Program-made: the position numbers and the translations under genes
NCBI GenBank assembly: GCA_034670405.1
Contig: JAXDDX010000052.1
Coordinates: 310,001 to 374,000, forward strand
Direction: 5' to 3'
Source: Hoplostethus atlanticus
Lineage: Eukaryota; Chordata; Actinopteri; Trachichthyiformes; Trachichthyidae
Length of the DNA stretch: 64,000 nucleotides
Notes under the pieces: generated by a model
Seen by the model: the letters and a program-made list of their open reading frames with translations, nothing else
What the model was told of the DNA's origin: nothing
The model's database searches: none
Shown: piece by piece, positions 56,455 to 64,000 of the stretch
Layout: each line of letters opens with the position of its first letter
How positions within the stretch are numbered: position 1 is the first letter of the stretch

Positions 56455-56936
56455 CAGACAACCCCGAATGCTCCATAGCCAATGGGTCTGTCAGGCTCTA
56501 TATCCAACTGCGGTTGTAAGTGGTGAGTGTGTTGTTGCTGATGCTGTTGTTGTTGGTGGTGATGATGATGGTGGTGGTGGTGAGCCTTGACGGCAGCAGC
56601 AGCTTGAACCTGGGCAGGGGCCGCCGCCGCTGCCGGGCCGGGGGCTTGTCCTGGGGCAGGAGAGGGGAAGTAGGGCTGTTGCTGGCTGGGGTTCAGCATC
56701 ACCGCTGCAGCGGCGGCTGTGGAAGTGTGTTGTTGGACTGTGTGGACAGCAGCGGCGGAGCCGGGGTGCTGCAAGTGATGTTGCCCCGCGTGGTGATGGT
56801 GGTGGATGTGGGGAGCTGAGAGATGTTGGAGCTGGTGGTGGTGATGCGGGTGATGGGCAGCAACCGCCGAGCTACCGCCGTTGTAAGCAGCCATCATTTT
56901 TGCGGCGTTTGTAGCCGTTGTACCGCAAAGAGCCAT
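56455..56936 (-). CDS. nlk: Nemo-like kinase, coding exon 1 with start codon
   Basis: An ATG opens 160 codons plus two bases of a Trp codon and ends at donor GTAAGT. The N-terminus MALCGTTATNAAKMMAAYNG matches vertebrate NLK in arrangement. It is followed by His-rich blocks, Ala runs (about 73-78 and 102-106), the segment QQQPYFPSPAPGQAPGP, a nine-His run at 119-127 with adjacent Gln stretches, and then LDIEPDRPIGYGAFGVVW. GYGAFGVV is the nucleotide-binding glycine loop. The low-complexity N-terminus is known in NLK for localisation and partner binding. The His and Gln tracts look expanded compared with my recollection of the human protein. The start is chosen by homology, and no upstream in-frame Met fits the family. 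Exon 2 at 17886-18015 continues the same codon. Confidence 0.96.
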
Positions 56937-58450
56937 TCACTCCGCAAAAAGAATAGAAAAGAATAAAAAGGAGGCAGGAAAATGATGGTGAAATGAGTCC
57001 TTAAAGAAAATACTGCTACAAGTGACGTTGAATGGCTACCAAGCAAACGGTTGCCGAAGGTGTGTTGCAATATTTTGATTCATCAAATTTATAAAATACA
57101 TATATAAAATGGATTTGGCTATAAATTATCAAACATGAGTTATTTTCAGTTATGTCATAATGCCAACTAGGATCTGACCCACTTCCTCTAAATTAATTTT
57201 CGTGCTTGCATACCATTAGGCTACTGTAGCCTAAGGCTACTAACGGAAAGCATATCGTGATCATTTACAACCAAGACTATGTAGGCCTGACTGACCAGCT
57301 ATCTAGCCCCAACAGTGCACCTATTAACAATGATAAAACAAAATATGCAATACAAAATAACCCGCACCCCCCTCAATAAATAAAAAAAAACAATGGCCCT
57401 AGATCTCCCTCATGTTAGAAGTGGCGTCCTCCTCCCCCCTGGCGAAATTCAATTTCCCCGTCTTGATGTTAGTCTAAACCATGTCACATGGGAACCAGCG
57501 CATTCATCTTTAAAAACTGCACAAGTTTGCCATACGGTCTTGTCCAGCACCGTCGCTGTTCCCAGCCCGTTGGCTTCAAACGGTTGCAAATCACATCCAA
57601 CAGCTCTAATGTGTATCGCAAATGTGAGCCTTCGGATGTTAAACACAGGTCAGATACTCCGTAAACAGTGGTAATCTCCAAGACCGTAGTTGACGCTGCT
57701 GATCCAATGCATACGATGTGTATCCTAGCCCAGGCTACGATACAACGTAAGCAGGCACAGGCCTCGCCTTTAGTCAGATATCACTATCCCACTGAGCCAT
57801 GTGCACAGAAATCCGAATCATTTTTGACAAAATAACGAAGCTTCGACTGTAAATCCAAAACTGGGAAAATAGAGGCAACTTCTTCTTCTCCCCATCGGCT
57901 CCCTTATGTTCAGTGTGTGTCACATTGTCTTCTCGTGCTGCATAAGCATACATACCAGGGAAATAGAACGATCATTCTAAATAAACAACATTAAATCCTT
58001 TATTTTGCGTCTATCTTGAGCCGGATACTGCTGCCAGGACCTCGAAAGCCAGTGATATTCAGCCGGACAGCTTGTGATGGAAGTCCGTATCCCCAATCAA
58101 AACACTAGTCCTTCCGTTTGTGACGTTACGAGAGCAGTAAACTATGGAAAGAGGCAGTAGCCGGAGTCTATCACAACACCGTAGGCCCGACACGCGTTGC
58201 AACTGTGGCCAATGAGATGACCAAAACTACGGGTCGCAGTCGCAATGCACTTGAAAGGAGCAGTTGATCCAACATGGTGAACAAAAACGTTAGGTACTCG
58301 ACGGGGAGATTAAGGAGGAGGGGCAAACCAATCACAGTCCGCACCACAACAACGTCATTTTCATCCGTCTGATTGGCATGGCATGTAGCCACTAGCGTGT
58401 ACCAAGTGGGAGAGACATGGTTGTTGTACTTTTCGTTAAAGAGCCGTTAT
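56937..58450 (-). promoter_or_regulatory. nlk: Probable nlk promoter and 5' UTR region
   Basis: This is the sequence directly upstream of the nlk start codon. The stretch at about 57400-58450 has more CpG than the AT-rich surroundings and holds several CCAAT or ATTGG boxes (for example near 58208, 58328 and 58370). No clear TATA box is seen at a sensible distance, which suits a CpG-type promoter. The transcription start cannot be placed from sequence, and a noncoding first exon or an intron in the 5' UTR is possible. Short open frames here have no recognisable product. Confidence 0.4.
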
Positions 58451-59710
58451 CATATGGATAGAAACCGAGTGAGTGTTGCAACCCGGAAGAGAGGGGACAA
58501 AAGGGTTCTCACCATTGCCGCTAATGTTAATAAGTCCACTTTCCCTAACAACTAATGCGATCTGTGTTCATTTATTTTGAGTTTCAATAAAACATACAAC
58601 TGCAATAAAATGTTGTCATTGACATACGTTTCCATTTCTACTGTCAAATAACTGCACAATCATAAAAAGTCACATAATGCAAACAGGTCAGGAATTCCGT
58701 CACATATTTGTGACGTCAAAGGAGCGCTAACAAGTTAACGTCGATTCTTGGTAATACTATCAAGGGTCTTTTCCATCATGGAGCCAATTTAGAACATTCC
58801 CTACAAATACATAGAACTCTCCAAAAGCAGTGTGGGGAAAGTTCCCTACATCACAATCAGGCTTTATAGACTTTGCATTTGCAAACAATTCTCCATCCCT
58901 ACTTTTTATTAGTGTAGTTGGATAATAATAATGCACTTTATTTTATTACCCCCTTTCATAGAAGTCATTATCCTAGCTGTTCACATACTTTTTTCCAGCT
59001 GAGGCTGTTAATGTTGGAACAATATGTTCAATAAAAACATGTAAAAGTGCATTGTGTGTGTGTTATTTGTTGCATTATGCATTATTGCATTATTATGCAG
59101 TAATGCAGGTAATTCAAAATGGTTCAAAAACTTTTTCTCTCAACTGTAGCATCAACAGACAAGCACAGTTTTGTACCATTTTAAAGTTTAGTTTCTCAGC
59201 TTTAATGAGAGTGAGAGAGTGGAACAAAGGTCACAAAGTGACACTGACATGTTTTCTTGAATATTTTGTTATATTTATTTCATCAAAATACAAACTGTGG
59301 GATATTCCCAAGACTCTAAGGATTTAGGCAATGATTGTTGATTAAACCAGTATGTAACATACTGCAAAGGTGGTTTGGGACCTTGAACTATGAGAAAGAA
59401 ACATATATAATAAATCTACAATATGTTGTATCAAACCGTTCAAATTATTTATCTGAATATTATTAATTTCCTCTTGATAGTGACAAATCTTAGCACGCTG
59501 TTTGGATTCATACGGGGAGCACCCTAGAGAGCAGAGCCTAGCCTGCTAGATGCCCCTTAACTTCCTGCTTCTCAATGCAATGAGATACCTATGTTTTGAT
59601 AACTGTGTAATCCCTTAGCGTTACATTGGACCCTACCCTCTTGTTCCAGTCACAAATCAATGATAAAACTGTTTTATCACCTTCGCAATATTGTTAAGAT
59701 TTGACCCATA
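58451..59710. other. No recognised feature
   Basis: Intergenic sequence upstream of nlk. Open frames at 58373-58555 and 59052-59327 have no motif or splice context that I can support. Confidence 0.45.
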
Positions 59711-59714
59711 TTAA

Positions 59715-60330
59715 CAACAGCAGAGGCAGAAATCTTTGTACTTGCCTTTGTATCGTCAAGACTTGATTATTCTCAGGTTTACCTACTGCCTGCATTAAAA
59801 ATCTCCAGATTGCTGCTGCCAGAATCCTGATCAAAACGAGAAAATTCTACCACATAACATCTATTCTGTTATCTATTCTTACACTGGCTCCCTATTCATG
59901 CCAGATGGGAGTTAAGGTACCGGTGCCTTTTCTTACCACGCTCCGTAACTCTAACAGTCTGCCTTCTGCAATCAGAAGCTCTATTGATATCTCAAGATTC
60001 AAGATTCAAGAAGTTTAATTGTCACATACACACACGAGGTGTGTAGTGAAATGCAAAGTGGCAATGCTTAGCAGAAATGTGCAAAATAACAGGTTCACAC
60101 TATTTACAATAACCAGCACAATATTTACAATGTCACAGTTTTTTAAGAGCTCTATATAAAAAACAACACAATATTTACAATAAGAGCACTTATATATAAA
60201 AAAATATAGTAAAAAAAGGGAAAATTGTATGTATAATATAATATAAATTATCTTAGAGTCAAGGTTAAAAATGTATTTATTCTCTTTAGCATTTGGCCAA
60301 ACTTAGCTTTGCGCATTTAGGGAGTCTCAT
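59715..60330 (+). mobile_element. L2/CR1-type LINE C-terminal relic, interrupted
   Basis: Plus-strand segments AEIFVLAFVSSRLDYSQVYL and IAAARILIKTRKFYHITSIL-like residues (59730-59890), then TLAPYS, match the end of L2-type RT proteins (..VxSRLDYCNxLL..AARxLTxTRKxxHITPxLxSLHWLP). Coding sequence resumes after 60251 (SRVKVKNVFILFSIWP-like). A Rex1 tail sits between. Confidence 0.6.
59994..60251 (-). mobile_element. Rex1-like LINE 3' tail
   Basis: CTCAAGATTCAAGATTCAAG followed by the same 3' UTR as 19963-20220, with few differences. It ends at ATAATATAAATTA before the coding region, so it is a very short 5'-truncated copy inserted in a LINE relic. Confidence 0.85.
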
Positions 60331-60334
60331 CTTA

Positions 60335-63300
60335 GAGTAAGGTTAGCCTACACTAGCTCAGATACCTGCCAATGGGCATTTATCTTACATGTCCTGTTCT
60401 CCTGGTCTATATGCCATGTCTATTCATGCTGGTCATGTCGGTTTGTGTGAGTGAGAGTACATGAATGATTCTGTCTGAATGATCTGTTTCTAGGCTCTAC
60501 GAACTTGGCAGATCATTTGGGTAGGAAATCTGGCAATGACATTACATGATACATATCCTACTTTGCAAACAAAAAAGGTTGCACAAGATGTCCGGTCTCC
60601 TGGTCTTGGGTGCTCCAATGTCCCACAACTCCAGCAATATACTGGGTAGTTTCACTTTCAGTGTCTTATGAAAGCCCTGAAAAGTAGTGACAAAGGCATT
60701 CAATTAAATAACCATTTTACCAGCAGTTCAGCCATACTTTACACATTAGTGCTACTGCTAGAACTTGCCTCATTGAGTTCCTACATTACTAAAGTGCTTC
60801 AGACTTTGCACCAAGGGGGTCCCAAGTCTAATGACCCCTATGTCTTTTGGTTATATTGTCCTGTGAAAACTGAAAAGAGACTATCCACATTGTTCACTCA
60901 AATAAGAAAGAGAAACATTTAATGATGATATTTGGTGTGCAGTGATGGTTATCATTGACTATGCCATGCAGATGGTCGTACTCAGTAGAACCCTTTGAAA
61001 AGTATCACATTTATGTCAGCATAAGGAATACTGTGGGCATCAGATTCAGTGTAGAATATTTAGCAGTGTTACCCTTATTAACACTTTTGTTTTTCCGTTC
61101 CACATTTCTGTCATTGCATATAAACCAATCATCTGAACTTTGAGAGTCCTAATGGTTGTTTTTGACATGATGGCATGACATGATGTTACATATTTTTCTG
61201 TATGATACGACATATTTACTAAAGTGGCATACATATTTGTAAAGACCCATGTTCCTTACAGGGATCATACAAATTTCATCTAATTTAAGTAGAAGAATAA
61301 GGACATAGAGCATGGTTTTACCTCACTATTTAGTTCCTTCCCTGGTGCAAGACCTTCCGAGTTCCTCGAGAAAAGTTTGTAGGATTTAGCAGTTTTTTCC
61401 AGTGCAAATCAATTACTGAGAAAATAAATCAATTGTGACGGCTGCTCATTTTGTCACATGTGAGTTATAGGAGCGCGATCAGGAACAGGGTCTTTCTTAT
61501 GATAAATGGTCTTTTGCACTGCCTGGACAAAGATGCAGACCACCAGCATTGGGTGGTCTGACTCCACCCATTCCCACAGTATATTTCTTAGTCACAAGAA
61601 AGGAGACCACATATAATTTCACAGGAAACTCTTACAGTTTGAGGGCTGAGGGGATGGAGACCTTGGGGAGGAAGCAGAGGCTGGGCTGAAGGGAACAGGC
61701 GGTTTACAAACCATTACATTCACAAAGAGGTGATGCTGTTGATGCAGTAGAGAGAGATTGTTGCTAATGCTGTGTGTGACAGCTAGTGGTGAGAAGGCAG
61801 AGATGGTGGAGGTACCCTATGAGATTGCTGGAGATGAGCAGGATGCGGAAGTAGAAGAACAGGGAGAGATGGTGGCAGAGTGGCTTGTTGGGGTGGAGAA
61901 AGGAACTGTTCTCTCCCAGACATTTTAAAGTTTTACATCCTCTGGCCCAAAAGAAACACCTTTTTTTGGTCCACTACGGAGATCAGCGCTCCATTTCACA
62001 TACGTGGCTAACTGAGTTAACCTGATACGTTTGTTGACAATTTGCAAAAACTTGCAAACCTGCAAAAACTCAGGTTTAAATTCAAGTTAGCTGAACATAC
62101 ATAAGTATGTGGAAAATGTAGAATTGTAGAAATGTAGAATTGCAGTAAAGAGGCGACCTGTTTGCAATATGTTTTAATTTTTCAGTATGGTGACATTATC
62201 AGAAAGCACAAGAGTCTAAATATTAGGGGCTTACCACCACTTTAAAATTCAGCAGAATTAGATTAGCCACACACTTGACTTAATTAAACTGTTCTACAGC
62301 AGGTTAATCACCTAAATTGCAGTATGTATGTAGAATATAGCACACCTGATTATTCTGGGCTCGACAAGGAGAAGCAGGGAAAAAAACTACAAGGACCAGT
62401 TTTAACAATATATTAACTAACTAACTATTTTTTAAGTATTTATAGAATTTCCCTAATTTCCCTATATTAAAGAATCTCCACATGCAATTTAAATATTTCA
62501 CAGTCCAGGTAAATTCCAATATAAAACCCCTTTTTCTTTCGACACTGCCCCTTTAATTGTAAAACAGTATTTCAGAGCTATCCCCATTGTCCATCTACAG
62601 GACATATGTAGTGTGCTTTTTTAAGGAATAAGAATGTTATACAAAACTGAAATCCAAATACAAGTTACTGTATACTAACATATAATGGTTCAGATTTGAT
62701 GCTCTCACAAGATAATTTGAAACACAAACTGCATCAACTGCAGATGTGCATGTATTCTCGGCATAATTTACAACTAAAGCGTAATTTCTAAACTCAAAAT
62801 GTAATCTCCAGTTAAAAAAAGTCAAGACTTTGATTTTGTAATATGCGCAGTAGTTCTAACTTTTTGACATCCCCTCCACTTCCCCTGGGCCTGGGCCATG
62901 TTAACCCTAACAGCAGGGAACTATCAGGACAACTAATCAATTATTTTATATATGGCAATAAACATCTACTCGTGAATTTACACATTTGATATAATGTCAT
63001 ATACACCCTAGTAACACCCATGTAAAAAGAAAACATCAGAATATGGCATTTTACTAACTTTCTCAGCACACCAGTGAACGCGTCCTGAGACTGGGGCGCG
63101 CTCTACTAAAAACCGGCGGAGACACAAGTCTAACCAAGGTCGGAACGAGAACCCAACAAGAAAGTGCTCACGTTCCTATTTTTACCTGGCACATTAAACT
63201 CACACAAACAATTGTATATTATAATCCGTAGAAGAAACTGAATCGGCGGATGACGAGAATAGAAAATGAGAAATTAATCGAGTGAGTGGAAGGCTGTATC

Positions 63301-63470
63301 ACGATTCATGTGAACGCACCGTGAATTCACGTGAATGCGGGAATACAGACACCCATATTGGAAAACTGTATGGCACGGAAAATAATAAGGTAACTATGTT
63401 GCATAAGCATACGGAATATAATAAATGATGAACACATTTATACCGTGATGAATGTCAATGTCATTATCAC
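60335..63470. other. Intergenic or intronic sequence without a confirmed gene
   Basis: Open frames such as 60668-60922 (+) are not recognised. At 61640-61930 both strands stay open over about 150-200 bp with protein-like composition, but no splice structure could be confirmed. A minus-strand acceptor (TTTATTTTCTCAG near 61420) and donor (GAGGTAAAAC near 61323) bracket a segment with stops in all three frames, so it is noncoding at best. Confidence 0.35.
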
Positions 63471-63564
63471 CTCTTTTCTTGAACATGAGAGTCCAGCAGA
63501 GTCCATACTAAGCAGACCCTCAATTATGTCCTTTATCGCCTCTAATTCCTGTGATGGAAGCATG
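63471..63564 (-). CDS. Possible coding exon of an unidentified neighbouring gene
   Basis: On the minus strand, an acceptor-like TTCTTTTGTAG is followed by C ATG and 31 open codons: MLPSQELEAIKDIIEGLLSM then DSAGLSCSRKE, ending at a weak donor GTGATA. The amphipathic helix and the GLS turn would suit the start of a small helical domain (a LOTUS-like start is one thought), but I do not recognise the gene. It is transcribed in the same direction as nlk and lies about 6.5 kb upstream of it. It could be chance. Confidence 0.3.
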
Positions 63565-64000
63565 CTACAAAAGAAGAGTATATTATGAAGGGTATTTGTA
63601 GGGATTAAAAATAATTACTCGTGTGATATCAAATCCAATGTTGTGGATGCTGTCGAGTATAAATATTTACAGCACATTAGGATTTGTAGTAGGATTTGAG
63701 TTTACTTGCTACATCTTTCTAGTTTACATTCTCACAACAGAATTGTTGGAGATTAGGGGGGACCCATCAAATATCTGCTGCATAGTTTCACACTCCATTG
63801 TCCTAGTGAAATGAAGTGTAGCCCAGCCCAGTAGCTCTACTTGTAATCTGTAAACCAGCCCAGTATCATGAAACAAAAGGACATTTTTGTAAGTCTATAG
63901 TGTAAAAGTGAATGAGTGAATTCACCTATAATGTAATAAAAGACAATGATTTAAAAATATATATATATAATAGCATATAATAGCAATAGAAATTATAATA
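63565..64000. other. No recognised feature
   Basis: The plus-strand frame at 63623-63814 is hydrophobic and shows no known motif. Confidence 0.4.

Noticed and set aside
56520-56819. Plus-strand Val/Leu-rich frame
   Set aside because: Antisense of the nlk exon 1 His/Ala repeats.
61323-61424. Minus-strand exon with good acceptor TTTTCTCAG and donor GTAAAA
   Set aside because: All three frames between these sites contain a stop, so it cannot be an internal coding exon. A noncoding exon cannot be excluded.

Overview
This window is genomic DNA of a ray-finned fish, almost certainly a teleost. The evidence is a vertebrate kinase gene with consensus splice sites, together with fish-type transposons: a Rex1/Babar-like LINE, L2-type LINEs with the usual fish 3' tail, several Tc1-like elements, hAT elements, a PIF/Harbinger element and a tRNA-derived SINE. 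There is no operon structure. Most of the sequence is mobile DNA in several stages of decay.

The one clearly functional host gene is nlk (Nemo-like kinase, probably the nlk2 type) on the minus strand. Coding exon 1 is at 56455-56936, exon 2 at 17886-18015 and exon 3 at 6881-6936. The three exons join in frame with correct phases. They encode the His/Ala/Gln-rich N-terminus, the glycine loop, the VALK lysine, the alpha-C glutamate and the start of the hinge. Intron 1 is 38,439 bp and intron 2 is 10,949 bp. Later exons lie to the left of the window. The probable promoter and 5' UTR lie at about 56937-58450.

Layout from left to right. 1-6880 is part of intron 3: a LINE end, a T2/Kolobok-like element carrying a Harbinger piece, and an L2-type LINE with an esterase-like ORF1. 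Intron 2 (6937-17885) holds a four-level nest (Tc1, then a foldback MITE, then Harbinger, then a SINE), a 5'-truncated L2 copy and LINE tails. Intron 1 (18016-56454) holds a Tc1 relic, a nearly complete Rex1-like LINE with one frameshift, a longer L2 copy, a ZMYM1-like hAT relic and two T2-like elements. One of these T2-like elements is interrupted by a Tc1/mariner element of DD37E spacing whose transposase is intact. Further right in the intron are a Rex1 3' fragment, an L2-type relic, a broken SAMD3-like gene with a hAT in its intron, a head-to-head Tc1 composite and a hAT deletion derivative.

Right of the promoter (58450-64000) are LINE fragments and a possible coding exon of a neighbouring minus-strand gene at 63471-63564, which I could not identify.

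The elements record a relative history. Insertions sit inside one another, and for several the pre-insertion sequence survives elsewhere in this window as an empty paralogous site. The youngest-looking insertion is the DD37E element at 37474-38999. No previously unknown biochemical system was found. The most novel material is the TTAA-flanked family with a long hairpin whose loop faces opposite ways in two copies, and the inverted composite Tc1 structures.
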